Of a stretch of DNA of 64,000 bases, positions 18,582 through 27,022 are shown in pieces. The notes beneath the pieces are model-generated. The model was not told where the DNA came from. It was given only the letters and a program-made list of their open reading frames with translations, and ran no database searches. Every line of letters begins with the position of its first letter. Within the stretch, counting starts at the first letter, position 1. Source of the DNA: Microbacterium ureisolvens (lineage in GTDB: Bacteria > Actinomycetota > Actinomycetes > Actinomycetales > Microbacteriaceae); assembly GCF_019511645.1 (NCBI RefSeq), contig NZ_JAEUAX010000012.1, forward strand, positions 1 through 64,000. The letters run 5' to 3'. The position numbers and the translations under genes are program-made.

Positions 18582-19193
18582 TCACTCGAGATTGGAGTGG
18601 CGGGGCCAGAGGTCGTCGGCGCTCGAGCCCTGACGCTGCCACAGCGCGTGGAAGAGACCGTCGCCGAGGAGCACCACGACCTGCTCGAACAGGCTTCCGG
18701 CGTACTGGTCGGAGGCCGCGGCGGTGCGGTCGAGTTTCTGCGCGGCGGGGACGACGACGAGGACATCGGTGATATCCGCCAGGGCCGAGGCGGCGACCGT
18801 GGTGATCGCGGCGACGCCGGCGCCTGCAGCGGCCGCCTTCTGCGCCGTGCGCACGACCGACTCCGTCGTCCCCGAACCGCTCGCGGTGAGGAGGACGTCA
18901 CCGACGCCGATGGCGGGCGTGGTGACGTCGCCGATGACATGCACGTCGAGGCCCAGATGCATCAGACGCATCGCGGTCATCCGCAGCGCAATGCCGGAGC
19001 GTCCGGCGGCGCCGACGAACACGCGGTCGGCTGACCCGAGCAGGTCCGCGAGGGCGTCGAGCTGCTCGGAGCTCGCGACTGCGGCTCGCTCTGCGGCCCG
19101 CAGCGCTTCGTTGGCGACGAGCGAGATCGCCGCGGAGGGCGAGATGGCGGCGATGGCGGTGGTGCTGGGCATGCCTTCCAGCGTCGTCACCAC
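18582..19193 (-). CDS. hxlB: 6-phospho-3-hexuloisomerase
   Basis: 203 residues with one SIS domain (VFVGAAGRSGIALRMTAMRL; LLTASGSGTTESVV), the form of HxlB that isomerises hexulose 6-phosphate to fructose 6-phosphate. The GTG at 19193 is taken as start. The ATG at 19172 (MPSTTAIAAIS) is an alternative, and neither has a well-placed Shine-Dalgarno. First gene of the hxlBA pair. Divergent from the LuxR/HATPase gene, which may control it. Confidence 0.9.
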   Translation of the reverse strand: MVTTLEGMPSTTAIAAISPSAAISLVANEALRAAERAAVASSEQLDALADLLGSADRVFVGAAGRSGIALRMTAMRLMHLGLDVHVIGDVTTPAIGVGDVLLTASGSGTTESVVRTAQKAAAAGAGVAAITTVAASALADITDVLVVVPAAQKLDRTAAASDQYAGSLFEQVVVLLGDGLFHALWQRQGSSADDLWPRHSNLE

Positions 19194-19231
19194 CTGGTGC
19201 GTGTGCGATCCTCCCCGAGAACGGACCTGAC

Positions 19232-19267
19232 TACCCGAAAGGAGGGGCGCTCGTAGGATAGGTGCCC
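19232..19267 (+). promoter_or_regulatory. Leader of the LuxR/HATPase gene: TACCCGAA half-site and -10-like TAGGAT
   Basis: TACCCGAA (19232-19239) is one half of the palindrome TACCCGAACGGGTA found just after this gene. TAGGAT (19254-19259) ends 8 bases before the GTG at 19268, fitting a leaderless transcript. AAAGGAGG at 19238-19245 is too far upstream to serve that GTG. Confidence 0.35.
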
Positions 19268-20092
19268 GTGACCGACTCTCTCAGCCGCACGGTGGCCTCG
19301 CGCCGTGCCGCGGCCGACCATGCCCGCGCCCTCGCCGAGCAGCGCGATCGCTACGCCCTGACGCTTGAATCACTGCTGGCCACGCTGCGTTCGCCGCGGC
19401 TCGACGACCGCGCCGCGCGGACCATGGCCCTCGACGTCGCGGCGGGCGCCCTGGTAGGGCTGCGGGTGCAGACCGACCAGCAGAGCGCCGCGCTGGAACC
19501 GGTGGCCGGGGCGTTCGAACGGCTGCGAAGCGACTTGCGCCCCCTCGTCCGCTACAGCGATCTGGATGTCCAGTTCGTCGAACCGCCGTTGAACGGCCGG
19601 GCCCTCCCCGGCGACATCGCGCACGCCGCCCGCGCGATCGTGCGCACCGCCGTGCTCGCGATCGTCGACCGCGGCGAGACCACTCGGGCGCGCATCCAAT
19701 GGGACTGCGACGGCCTTCACCTGCTCATCGCGATCCGCGACGACGGCCGCGGCGAGCTCACGCTCCACGACGACACGCTGCGCCCGGTGGCCGAACAGGT
19801 GGCCGCCCACGGCGGTCATCTCACGGTCGCTTCGACCCCCGGCTGGGGCTCGGAGATCGGCATCCGTCTCCCGCTGGATCCGCCCACGGAACCGGGGGAT
19901 CTGCCCGATGCCGTGGACGCCAGCCCACGCGAGCGCGACGTGCTGCGGCTCGTGGTCGCGGGCCGCCGGAACCGCGACATCGCGCAGACCCTCGGCGTGA
20001 GCGAGAACACCGTGAAGTTCCACGTCTCGAACCTGCTGCGCAAGTCGGGCGCGAGCTCCCGCACCGAGCTGGTGGCACTCGCTCGCGGCTGA
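19268..20092 (+). CDS. LuxR-type regulator with N-terminal histidine-kinase-like ATPase domain
   Basis: 274 residues. Residues 1-110 are helical and lack a recognisable HisKA phospho-acceptor. Residues about 118-202 resemble an HATPase_c fold: AARAIVRTAVLAIVDRG as a degenerate N-box, IAIRDDGRGELTLHD as G1, GWGSEIGIRLPLD as G2. Residues about 213-274 are a clear LuxR/NarL helix-turn-helix (LSxRERDVLRLVVAG form, SENTVKFHVSNLLRKSG). No receiver domain is present, so this looks like a fused sensor-regulator rather than half of a two-component pair. Divergent from hxlBA, 68 bases away; control of formaldehyde fixation is a guess from position. Start may also be the GTG at 19262. Confidence 0.75.
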   Translation: MTDSLSRTVASRRAAADHARALAEQRDRYALTLESLLATLRSPRLDDRAARTMALDVAAGALVGLRVQTDQQSAALEPVAGAFERLRSDLRPLVRYSDLDVQFVEPPLNGRALPGDIAHAARAIVRTAVLAIVDRGETTRARIQWDCDGLHLLIAIRDDGRGELTLHDDTLRPVAEQVAAHGGHLTVASTPGWGSEIGIRLPLDPPTEPGDLPDAVDASPRERDVLRLVVAGRRNRDIAQTLGVSENTVKFHVSNLLRKSGASSRTELVALARG

Positions 20093-20118
20093 GCCTGCCC
20101 ATTCGACGGGGACTCCCC

Positions 20119-20132
20119 TACCCGAACGGGTA
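20119..20132. promoter_or_regulatory. Palindrome TACCCGAACGGGTA
   Basis: Perfect 6-base arms around AA, 26 bases after the LuxR/HATPase stop. The left half recurs before the same gene (19232-19239). It may be a binding site or simply part of the convergent intergenic region. Confidence 0.35.
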
Positions 20133-20144
20133 TCCCGTGGGGTT

Positions 20145-20183
20145 CCCGGGCGGGCAGCCCGGACGTGAAGCCGCCCGCCCGGG
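20145..20183. terminator. Convergent terminator hairpin
   Basis: 11-base perfect stem CCCGGGCGGGC / GCCCGCCCGGG with a 17-base loop, between the LuxR/HATPase gene and the convergent permease gene, ending 8 bases before the permease stop. Confidence 0.7.
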
Positions 20184-20190
20184 GAGTCGC

Positions 20191-21762
20191 TCACTCCCGC
20201 CGTTGCAGCGCGTCGGTAGCAGGTCGGGTGGCGATGACAGGGTGGGTGCCGGTGTACCCCTCGCGTGCGCGAGCTGCGGCCTGGATCTTGCCGCGTGCGG
20301 CGAACCAGCCGACGATGAGCGCGGGGATCAGCACGACCAGAGACGCGAGCACCCAGCGCCCCGTTTCCGAGAAGGCCATGGTGACCAGTACGAACGCGAG
20401 GAACGCGAGCGTGAGGTAGGAGGTGAACGGCGCCCCGAAGAGCCGGAATGCGGGACGGGTGACCTTCCCTTGCTTCGCCCATCGATGCAGTTTCAGCTGG
20501 CAGAGGATGATGGTGGCCCAGCCGCCGATGATCCCGAGCGCGGAGATCTCGAGCACGATCTCGAACGCCTGCGAGGGCCAGAGCGCGTTGATGCCGACGC
20601 CGGCGAACGTGATCACCGCGGTGAGCAGGATGCCGCCGTAGGGCACGCCGTTCTTGCTCATCGCGGCGGTGAACGCCGGCGCGGAGCCGTTGACCGACAT
20701 GGACCGCAGGATGCGGCCGGTCGAGTACAACCCCGCGTTCAGGCTCGACAGCGCCGCCGTGAGCACGACGAAGTTCATCACCGATCCCGCGATCGCCCCG
20801 GCCTCGGGGGAACCGATGTGGGAGAAGAACGTCACGAACGGGGACTGACCCGCCTGGTACACGTCGAAGGGCAGCAGCAGCGACAGGAGCAGGATCGATC
20901 CGACGTAGAAGACGGCGATCCGCAGCACGACGGTGTTGATCGCCTTCGGCATCACCTTCGCGGGATTCGCCGTCTCGCCGGCCGCCGTCCCGACCAGTTC
21001 GATGCCCGCGTAGGCGAACACCACCCCGGAGATCGCGAGGAGAGGTGCGATGAATCCCATCGGGAACATGCCGCCGTTCTCGGCGATCACGGTGAACCCC
21101 GTGGGGCCGACGTCGGTCGACCCGTTGAAGACGATGAAGCACGTGCCCACGATGAGGAAGATCACGAGCGCGACGACCTTGATGAGCGCGAACCAGAACT
21201 CCATCTCGCCGAACAGCTTGACGCTCACGAGGTTGAGCGACAGCACCACGACCAGGGCGACCAGCGCGATCACCCATTGCGGGATCTGCTGCAGAGGTTC
21301 CCAGTACTGGACCCAGAAGTTCACGTACAGAGCCGCGGCGGTGACATCGACGATCGAGGTCATCGCCCAGTTGAGGAAATACATCCAGCCTGCCCCGAAC
21401 GCGAGCTTCTCCCCGTAGAACTCACGCGCGTACGAGACGAACGACCCGGACGACGGCCGATGCAGGACCAGCTCGCCGAGGGCGCGGAGGATGAGGAAGG
21501 CGAAGAAGCCGCAGACGGCGTATACCAGGATCAGCGCCGGTCCGCTGGATGCGAGGCGACCGCCGGCGCCCATGAACAGGCCGGTGCCGATGGCGCCGCC
21601 GATCGCGATCATCTGGATCTGGCGGGGCCGCAGGGCCTTGTGATAGCCGGCGTCCTCACTGGAGAAGTCCTGGACGGCTTCAGCGCGGTCACCGGTGAGT
21701 TCGCGATCGTTCTCGAGCGCGTCCTCTGGATCCATCTGGGGGACGGGGTGATTGTCGGTCAT
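20191..21762 (-). CDS. Amino-acid permease (APC superfamily, AAT family)
   Basis: 523 residues with about 12 membrane segments. The N-terminal cytosolic tail of about 50 residues leads into the family signature [40 protein letters not shown] and the TM6 region [16 protein letters not shown] follow. AAT members import asparagine, GABA, D-serine, glycine or aromatic amino acids by proton symport; I cannot fix the substrate. ATG at 21762 with AGAAAGG upstream; the frame is open to 21801. The FadR-type GntR gene lies 58 bases upstream on the same strand and is its probable regulator. Confidence 0.88.
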   Translation of the reverse strand: MTDNHPVPQMDPEDALENDRELTGDRAEAVQDFSSEDAGYHKALRPRQIQMIAIGGAIGTGLFMGAGGRLASSGPALILVYAVCGFFAFLILRALGELVLHRPSSGSFVSYAREFYGEKLAFGAGWMYFLNWAMTSIVDVTAAALYVNFWVQYWEPLQQIPQWVIALVALVVVLSLNLVSVKLFGEMEFWFALIKVVALVIFLIVGTCFIVFNGSTDVGPTGFTVIAENGGMFPMGFIAPLLAISGVVFAYAGIELVGTAAGETANPAKVMPKAINTVVLRIAVFYVGSILLLSLLLPFDVYQAGQSPFVTFFSHIGSPEAGAIAGSVMNFVVLTAALSSLNAGLYSTGRILRSMSVNGSAPAFTAAMSKNGVPYGGILLTAVITFAGVGINALWPSQAFEIVLEISALGIIGGWATIILCQLKLHRWAKQGKVTRPAFRLFGAPFTSYLTLAFLAFVLVTMAFSETGRWVLASLVVLIPALIVGWFAARGKIQAAARAREGYTGTHPVIATRPATDALQRRE

Positions 21763-21820
21763 GGCATTTGCCTTTCTGAGGGTGGTGCACGAGGGGACCA
21801 CTCGGCAAAGGGCGACTCCG

Positions 21821-22531
21821 TCAGCGCCGCTCGTCGAGCATCGTGATGCTGAGCAGAACCTCCTTCACCTGGTCGAGGTGGTAGCCCATGCTGTCTTCTG
21901 CCTCTTCCACCGACCCACGGGCGATCGCGGCGATGATCGCCCGGTGCTCGGCGTCACTCTGCTGACGGCGACCAGGCGTGAGGTTGATCACACTGGACTG
22001 ATGCGCGAGGGCCAACCGGATGTTCTCGAGAGCGTCGGCGAACAACGGGTTCCCAGACGCAGATGCGATCGCGGCATGAAGCCGGGCGTCGAGATCGACC
22101 CACCTCTGGGGGTCCTCCTCCGCCTCCATCTGCTCCTGCAGCTCCTGCAACGCCGTGACCTGGTCTTCGCTGCGACGTACCGCAGCCAGACCCGCCGCAG
22201 CGACCTCGATATGAGGACGTGCCTCCATGAGGTGCCCGGCCGAGTAGCTTCCGAATCGCATGTCCCTGGCCGGTTCCGTGGCGGTGACGAAGGTGCCCCG
22301 CCCCGTTCTCGTCACGGTCAGTCCGCGCGTCTCCAGGATGCGCAGCACCTCACGGACCACGGCGCGCGAGACCCCGTACCGCGCGGCCAGCGCCTGCTCG
22401 GACGGCAGCCGGTCTCCGACACGCGCAACGCCCGCGGCGATCGCCTCACTGAGGTCGCGCAACACGTACTCCACCGCACCGACTCGGCCACCGCTCGGCG
22501 GCGCTGTCCAGCTGTCCGACAAGTGATCCAT
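21821..22531 (-). CDS. GntR-family regulator with FCD domain (FadR subfamily)
   Basis: 236 residues. Winged helix: [44 protein letters not shown] domain with [19 protein letters not shown] and the terminal [15 protein letters not shown] and MGYHLDQV segments, carrying the expected Asp/His metal ligands. ATG at 22531 chosen; GTG at 22552 extends it by 7 residues. It is followed by the amino-acid permease and preceded by pfkB (75-base gap), so it could serve either, more likely the permease. Confidence 0.82.
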   Translation of the reverse strand: MDHLSDSWTAPPSGGRVGAVEYVLRDLSEAIAAGVARVGDRLPSEQALAARYGVSRAVVREVLRILETRGLTVTRTGRGTFVTATEPARDMRFGSYSAGHLMEARPHIEVAAAGLAAVRRSEDQVTALQELQEQMEAEEDPQRWVDLDARLHAAIASASGNPLFADALENIRLALAHQSSVINLTPGRRQQSDAEHRAIIAAIARGSVEEAEDSMGYHLDQVKEVLLSITMLDERR

Positions 22532-22606
22532 GTCTTCATGGTGGCCATCCACTGTTTCGGAGCCGTTTCCACCGCGAACAATTCACGTGACGCGGTCGTG
22601 TTCGCC

Positions 22607-23512
22607 TCACGAAGCGGGGTGGAGTTCCACCGACCACGGCAGATCGGCCCCCGGTCTGCCGACCGTGATCGCCGCCGCATCCACTGCACGAATCGCCAGA
22701 TCCTGCAGCTTCTGTTCGGTGAAGGCCGTGTCGTGCAGTGCCGGGTAGTCCACGACGAGCGAGGCCATGAATGTGTCGCCGGCACCGATGGTGTCAGCCA
22801 CGGCGACCCGGCGCCCCGTCACTTCCACGACCATTCCCTCGGCGGCGAGGACAGCGCCCCTCGCTCCTCGGGTGAGAGCGACCAGTCGCGGGCCGAGGCC
22901 GCCGACCAGGGCCAGCAGACCGGCCTCATCGAGCCCGGGATACAGATACTCCGCGTCCTCGTCGGAGAGCTTCACCACGGTCGAGCGTCGGGCGAACTCC
23001 TCGAATCTGGCCCGCGCTCGGCGCGGTTCGCCCACCAGCGCCGGCCGGATGTTCGGATCGAACGTCACGATCTCGGGGGCGAGCCGGTCGATCTGCTCGA
23101 GGACGACCTCGTCGCCGGGCGGGAGGAAGGCCGCGACGGATCCCGCGTGAATGGTGCGCGGTCTCACCGGCAGGCTCTCTCGGGACACGGTCCAGTGGAT
23201 GCTGAACTCGTAGCGGGCCGAGCCGTCGTCGAGGATGTGGGCGTGGGCCGTTGACGTCGGGCCTTGGCCGAACGACTCGGCAAGCACCCACACACCGGAC
23301 CGCTCGAGGTGCCGGGTGACCGCACTCCCCCGCGCGTCGGACCCCAGCCGGGTGAGCAGGGCCACCGCGATGCCCTGACGGCCGAGGCCGAGCGCCACAT
23401 TCGCAGGACCTCCCCCCGGCATCTCGACCACCTCTGATCCGGTGGCCGTGATGTCGACCAGGGCCTCACCGATCACGAGCACCTCGATGTCGGTGGTCGC
23501 CCGCGTGGTCAA
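22607..23512 (-). CDS. PfkB-family carbohydrate kinase (probable fructokinase)
   Basis: 301 residues. PfkB signatures: VIGEALVDITATG at the N-terminus, PGGGPANVALGLGRQG, and the C-terminal catalytic motif DTIGAGDTFMASL with the base Asp. It phosphorylates a furanose sugar. Fructose is inferred because the upstream ABC importer is fructose-like and shares operators with a secreted fructanase. The start appears to be TTG at 23510-23512, overlapping the ABM gene's stop (TTGA), implying coupled translation. Last gene of the importer operon. Confidence 0.85.
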   Translation of the reverse strand: MTTRATTDIEVLVIGEALVDITATGSEVVEMPGGGPANVALGLGRQGIAVALLTRLGSDARGSAVTRHLERSGVWVLAESFGQGPTSTAHAHILDDGSARYEFSIHWTVSRESLPVRPRTIHAGSVAAFLPPGDEVVLEQIDRLAPEIVTFDPNIRPALVGEPRRARARFEEFARRSTVVKLSDEDAEYLYPGLDEAGLLALVGGLGPRLVALTRGARGAVLAAEGMVVEVTGRRVAVADTIGAGDTFMASLVVDYPALHDTAFTEQKLQDLAIRAVDAAAITVGRPGADLPWSVELHPAS

Positions 23513-23814
23513 AGCCGGGCCTCGAGCGGCCGAAGGAAGCTGAGTTCGCTCTCGCCCCCGACGACGAGCGGGCCGAGCACGTGGTTGAATGCCGCACCCT
23601 TGTCGGCGCCGATGTGGGCATCGAACGCCGTCTGATCGCGGTACACCTCGAAGACGACGAATCGGTCTTCCGCCTCGGCGCGTGTGTAGACGTCGAACAC
23701 GACGTTTCCCGGCTCCTGGCGCACAGCCTCGGCGTATCCGCGAATCAGTCCCTCGACCTCGGCGCGGGCGCCCGGTCGTGCCGTGAACTCGGCATAGAGC
23801 ACGATGTGCTCCAT
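23509..23814 (-). CDS. ABM-fold small protein (antibiotic biosynthesis monooxygenase / LsrG-like)
   Basis: 101 residues, a single dimeric alpha/beta-barrel ABM domain: EHIVLYAEFTARPG, RQEPGNVVFDVY, RFVVFEVYRDQTAFDAH. This pattern is shared by quinol monooxygenases (YgiN) and by LsrG, the phospho-AI-2 isomerase of the lsr operon. The setting (ABC importer, ABM protein, sugar kinase) recalls lsr, so a role in processing an imported sugar or its phosphate is plausible. The reaction is unknown. ATG at 23814 with GAAGGGAGA upstream. Confidence 0.75.
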   Translation of the reverse strand: MEHIVLYAEFTARPGARAEVEGLIRGYAEAVRQEPGNVVFDVYTRAEAEDRFVVFEVYRDQTAFDAHIGADKGAAFNHVLGPLVVGGESELSFLRPLEARL

Positions 23815-23841
23815 GTCGTCTCCCTTCTGTTCTGCTCTGCC

Positions 23842-23869
23842 CGGCCGGGGGCCGCGGGCTCCCCGGCCG
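23842..23869 (-). other. Intercistronic hairpin between the ABC ATPase and ABM genes
   Basis: CGGCCGGGG / CCCCGGCCG, 9-base perfect stem, 10-base loop, with no T-run. Likely a processing or attenuation hairpin lowering expression of the ABM and kinase genes relative to the importer. Confidence 0.5.
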
Positions 23870-23878
23870 AGCGAGGTC

Positions 23879-24679
23879 TCAGGCCTGTGCGGCTCCGGTC
23901 ATGATGGCGACGGCATCCGTCATCGAATGCGACTGCGGAGTGATCGTGGCAGCGCGCTTGCCGAGTCGCTGCACGTGGATCCGGTCGGCGACCTGGAAGA
24001 CGTGCGGCATGTTGTGCGAGATCAGAATGACCGGGACGTTGTGTTCGCGCAGTCGCTCGATCAGCTCCAGGACCTGGTTGGATTCGCGCACGCCGAGCGC
24101 CGCAGTCGGCTCGTCGAGGATGACGACCTTCGAGCCGAAGGCCGCGGCGCGCGCGACCGCCACGGCCTGGCGCTGCCCTCCCGACAGGTTCTCGACCGCG
24201 ACGGTCACGTCCTGAAGGGTCGAGATCCCGAGCTTCTGCACCTGCTCGCGTGCTTCTTTGCGCATGCCGGACCTGTCGAGCGCACGGAAGAGCGTTCCGG
24301 CCAGTCCCGGCTTGCGCCGCTCGCGCCCGAGAAAGAGGTTCGCGGCCACGTCGAGCGCCGGTGAGACCGCCAGATTCTGATAGACGGTCTCGATGCCTGC
24401 GGCTCGTGCGTCCTGCGGGCGCTTGAAGTGCACCAGTTCGCCATCGAGCCGCAGCTCGCCCTCGTCGGGCACGTAGGCGCCGGTCAGGCACTTGATGAGC
24501 GTCGACTTCCCGGCGCCGTTGTCGCCGATCACGGCGAGGACCTCGCCGGGGAACAGCTGCAGGCTCACGCCATCGAGTCCCACGACCCGGCCGAAGGTCT
24601 TGACGAGTCGCTTTGCCTCGAGCACCGGGACACCTTGGGGTGTCGGGGTGGGCTCCACGGCGTCTTCGATGAGGCTCAC
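23879..24679 (-). CDS. Sugar ABC transporter ATP-binding protein (fructose/ribose type, single ATPase domain)
   Basis: 266 residues. Walker A IGDNGAGKSTLIKCL, Q-loop at VYQNLA, ABC signature NLSGGQRQAVAVA, Walker B KVVILDEPT and switch His in LISHNM. It has one ATPase domain, unlike RbsA or XylG, which have two; this is the FrcA arrangement. It energises uptake through the adjacent permease. GTG start at 24679 overlaps the permease stop (GTGA). Confidence 0.9.
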   Translation of the reverse strand: MSLIEDAVEPTPTPQGVPVLEAKRLVKTFGRVVGLDGVSLQLFPGEVLAVIGDNGAGKSTLIKCLTGAYVPDEGELRLDGELVHFKRPQDARAAGIETVYQNLAVSPALDVAANLFLGRERRKPGLAGTLFRALDRSGMRKEAREQVQKLGISTLQDVTVAVENLSGGQRQAVAVARAAAFGSKVVILDEPTAALGVRESNQVLELIERLREHNVPVILISHNMPHVFQVADRIHVQRLGKRAATITPQSHSMTDAVAIMTGAAQA

Positions 24680-25710
24680 TTGCGTACCTTTCTGATCCAC
24701 TGGTCCACGGCGACGGCCACGATGACGAGGATTCCGATGGCGAGGGTCTGATAGAGGCCGTCGACGCCGGCCAGGAAGAGGCCGTTGCGGAAGACGCCGA
24801 CGATGACCGCACCCAGCAGGGTGCCCCAGATCACACCGCGCCCGCCGAACAGCGAGGTGCCGCCGATCACCACGGCGGTGATGGAGTCGAGGTTGAGGTC
24901 GGCACCGGCGTTGGGGCTCGCGGCACCCGACCTGCCGATCTGGATCCACGCCGCGACGGCGAGGACGGCGCCTGCGGCGATGTAGACGCCCATCAGCACC
25001 CGGCTCGTCGAGATGCCCGCGAGGCGCGCGGCCTCAGCATCATCACCGACGGCGTAGACGTGTCGGCCCCATGCCGTTCGTCCCAGGACGTACGCGACGA
25101 GGACGTAGAGGGCGAGCATGATGAGCACGCCGACAGTCAGCCGGACATCGCCGATCGGGATGGGAGTCGCCGTCCACGTCAGCAGCGCGGGCATCTCCGC
25201 CTTGCGGACGGTCTGCCCGCCGCTGTACAGGAGGGTGAGGGCGATGAACACGTTCAGGGTGCCGAGCGTCGCGATGAAGGGTGGGAGCTTCACCCGCGTG
25301 ACGAGGAAACCGTTCAGCGCACCGGTGGCGAGAGCCGCCACGAGCCCGGCGAACAAGGCGAGAGGCGCGGGGAATCCGTTGTGGAACGCGGTCTGAGCCA
25401 TCACCATCGAGGCGAGGATCATGGCGGCGCCGACAGAGAGGTCGATTCCCGCGGTGAGGATGATGAGGGTCTGTGCGATGGCCACCGTGCCGACGACGGA
25501 GACCTGGTCGAGCACGAGCGAGAGGTTCGCCGGCGCGAAGAACCGCGGGTTGAGGCTGCCGAAGACGATGATCGCGAGAACGAGCACGATCGCCGGGCTG
25601 ATCGCCGGGTACTTGTGCAGCACGCCGCGGATCCGGTCGAGCGGGGTGCGCCGGTCGAGGAATTCGGCTGCGAGGTCGAGCGTCGAGGTGGGTGGAGCTG
25701 GCTGGGTCAC
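24676..25710 (-). CDS. Sugar ABC transporter permease (FrcC/RbsC family)
   Basis: 344 residues, about 8-10 membrane segments. The family core is visible: AQTLIILTAGIDLSVGAAMI, PPFIATLGTLNVFIALTLLY, YAVGDDAEAARLAGIS (cytosolic coupling loop) and VVIGGTSLFGGRG. GTG at 25708-25710 with GGAAG 7 bases upstream; the frame is open to 25773. Sits between the binding protein and the ATPase. Confidence 0.9.
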   Translation of the reverse strand: MTQPAPPTSTLDLAAEFLDRRTPLDRIRGVLHKYPAISPAIVLVLAIIVFGSLNPRFFAPANLSLVLDQVSVVGTVAIAQTLIILTAGIDLSVGAAMILASMVMAQTAFHNGFPAPLALFAGLVAALATGALNGFLVTRVKLPPFIATLGTLNVFIALTLLYSGGQTVRKAEMPALLTWTATPIPIGDVRLTVGVLIMLALYVLVAYVLGRTAWGRHVYAVGDDAEAARLAGISTSRVLMGVYIAAGAVLAVAAWIQIGRSGAASPNAGADLNLDSITAVVIGGTSLFGGRGVIWGTLLGAVIVGVFRNGLFLAGVDGLYQTLAIGILVIVAVAVDQWIRKVRK

Positions 25711-25735
25711 AGTGTCACTTCCGTGGGGGTGGGAA

Positions 25736-25775
25736 GGATGCTGCGACCGCCGCGGGCGTGACGGTCGCAGCATCC
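25736..25775 (-). other. Hairpin between binding-protein and permease genes
   Basis: 14-base perfect stem GGATGCTGCGACCG / CGGTCGCAGCATCC with a 12-base loop, 14 bases after the binding-protein stop. Such hairpins commonly protect the upstream mRNA so that the binding protein is made in excess over the membrane components. Confidence 0.7.
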
Positions 25776-25788
25776 GTCATGGATCGGA

Positions 25789-26901
25789 TTACTCGGTGCC
25801 CCAGCAGATCTCTGCGGCCTCGGTGGTGTCGATCGAGTCGACGCCCTCGGCGGGCTGGTCGGTGACGAGCGCCACGCCCGTGTTGAAGAAGTCGAGACCA
25901 TCGCTGGTCTCCGGGGCTTCGCCGGTCTCGACGAGCTTGACGATCGCCTCGACGCCGAGCTCGGCCATCTTCACCGGGTACTGCTGGCTCGTCGCGTCGA
26001 TGATGCCGTCGGCGACCTGGCCGACACCGGCGCAGCCGCCGTCGACGGAGACGATGAGCACGTCGTCCTTCGTCTTGCCGGCTGCCTCGAGCGCCTGGTA
26101 GGCGCCGTAGGCGGCGGGCTCGTTGATCGTGTAGACGACGTTGATGTCGGGGTTCTTCGCGAGGAGGTTCTCCATCGCCGTGCGACCGCCGTCCTCGGCG
26201 CCCTGCGAGGCCTCGTTGCCGACGATCGTGTAGTCACCGCCGTCGCCGCCGGTGTACGTACCGGTCGGCTCCTCGTCGCCGTTCACCTTGTCGTCATTCA
26301 GCTCGATGCCCATGCCGTCGAGGAAGCCCTGGTCGCGGTTGTAGTCGACAGTCACGGCCTTGTCGTCGAACAGGTCGATGAGGCCGATCACCGCTTCCCC
26401 GCCGGCGAGCGTCGCTGCCGTCCACTGACCGATGTACTGGCCCGCGAGGAAGTTGTCGGTCGCGAACGTGATGTCCACGGCGTCCGCCGGGTCGGGCACC
26501 GTGTCCAGCGCGATCACGAACAGGCCGGCGTCGCGCGCCTTCTCGACGGCGTCCAGGACCGCGGGGCCGTTGGGGGTGATGAGGATGCCGGCGTCGCCCT
26601 TCGAGATGGCGGCCTCGATCGCCTGGATCTGAGTGTCTTCGTCACCGTCCTCCTTGCCCGCGGCAACGGTGAGATTGACGCCGTTCTCCTCCGCTGCGGC
26701 CTTCGCGCCGTCCTGCATCGCGATGAAGAACGGGTTCGAGTTCGTCTTGACGATGAGCGAGACGCCGATCTCTTCGGAGCCGCCCTCGGTCGGAGTTGCG
26801 CCGCTGGTGCCGGCGCAGCCGGTGAGCGTGAGCGCCGCAGCCGCTGACATGGTGAGCGCTGCGAACAGGGCGGTGCGTCCCTTGTGCATGTGGTTCTTCA
26901 T
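25789..26901 (-). CDS. Sugar-binding lipoprotein of ABC transporter (fructose-type, periplasmic-binding-protein family 1)
   Basis: 370 residues. Signal peptide with lipobox LTGC (Cys at about residue 29), then GVSLIVKTNSNPFFIAMQDG, the usual start of a Peripla_BP_4 domain. ALDTVPDPADAVDITFATDN and IVSVDGGCAGVGQV are close to the FrcB pattern. ATG at 26901 with AGGAAC upstream. First gene of the importer operon; its promoter carries a LacI-type operator also found at the GH32 gene. Fructose, or short fructooligosaccharides, is the inferred ligand. Confidence 0.9.
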   Translation of the reverse strand: MKNHMHKGRTALFAALTMSAAAALTLTGCAGTSGATPTEGGSEEIGVSLIVKTNSNPFFIAMQDGAKAAAEENGVNLTVAAGKEDGDEDTQIQAIEAAISKGDAGILITPNGPAVLDAVEKARDAGLFVIALDTVPDPADAVDITFATDNFLAGQYIGQWTAATLAGGEAVIGLIDLFDDKAVTVDYNRDQGFLDGMGIELNDDKVNGDEEPTGTYTGGDGGDYTIVGNEASQGAEDGGRTAMENLLAKNPDINVVYTINEPAAYGAYQALEAAGKTKDDVLIVSVDGGCAGVGQVADGIIDATSQQYPVKMAELGVEAIVKLVETGEAPETSDGLDFFNTGVALVTDQPAEGVDSIDTTEAAEICWGTE

Positions 26902-26930
26902 TGAGTTCCTCTCGGCCGACGTTGCCGGAC

Positions 26931-26944
26931 TGACAACGATGTCA
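26931..26944. promoter_or_regulatory. LacI-type operator, copy 1 (importer operon)
   Basis: TGACAACGATGTCA, one mismatch from the perfect palindrome TGACATCGATGTCA. It lies at about +1 to +14 of the predicted importer transcript, 29 bases upstream of the binding-protein ATG. Confidence 0.75.
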
Positions 26945-26950
26945 GACACG

Positions 26951-26979
26951 TTTGTAGCGCAGCACTCGGCTAGGGTCAA
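26951..26979 (-). promoter_or_regulatory. Promoter of the sugar ABC importer operon
   Basis: On the minus strand TTGACC (26974-26979) and TACAAA (26951-26956), spacer 17 bases. Operator copy 1 begins 7 bases downstream, the standard position for repression by steric block. Confidence 0.6.
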
Positions 26980-27008
26980 CTGGAATCTTCAATTTCGTGA
27001 TGGGACTG

Positions 27009-27022
27009 TGACACCGATGTCA
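27009..27022. promoter_or_regulatory. LacI-type operator, copy 2 (overlapping the lacI start)
   Basis: TGACACCGATGTCA covers the GTG (27008) and ATG (27017) start region of the LacI regulator gene, which points to autoregulation. Confidence 0.7.
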
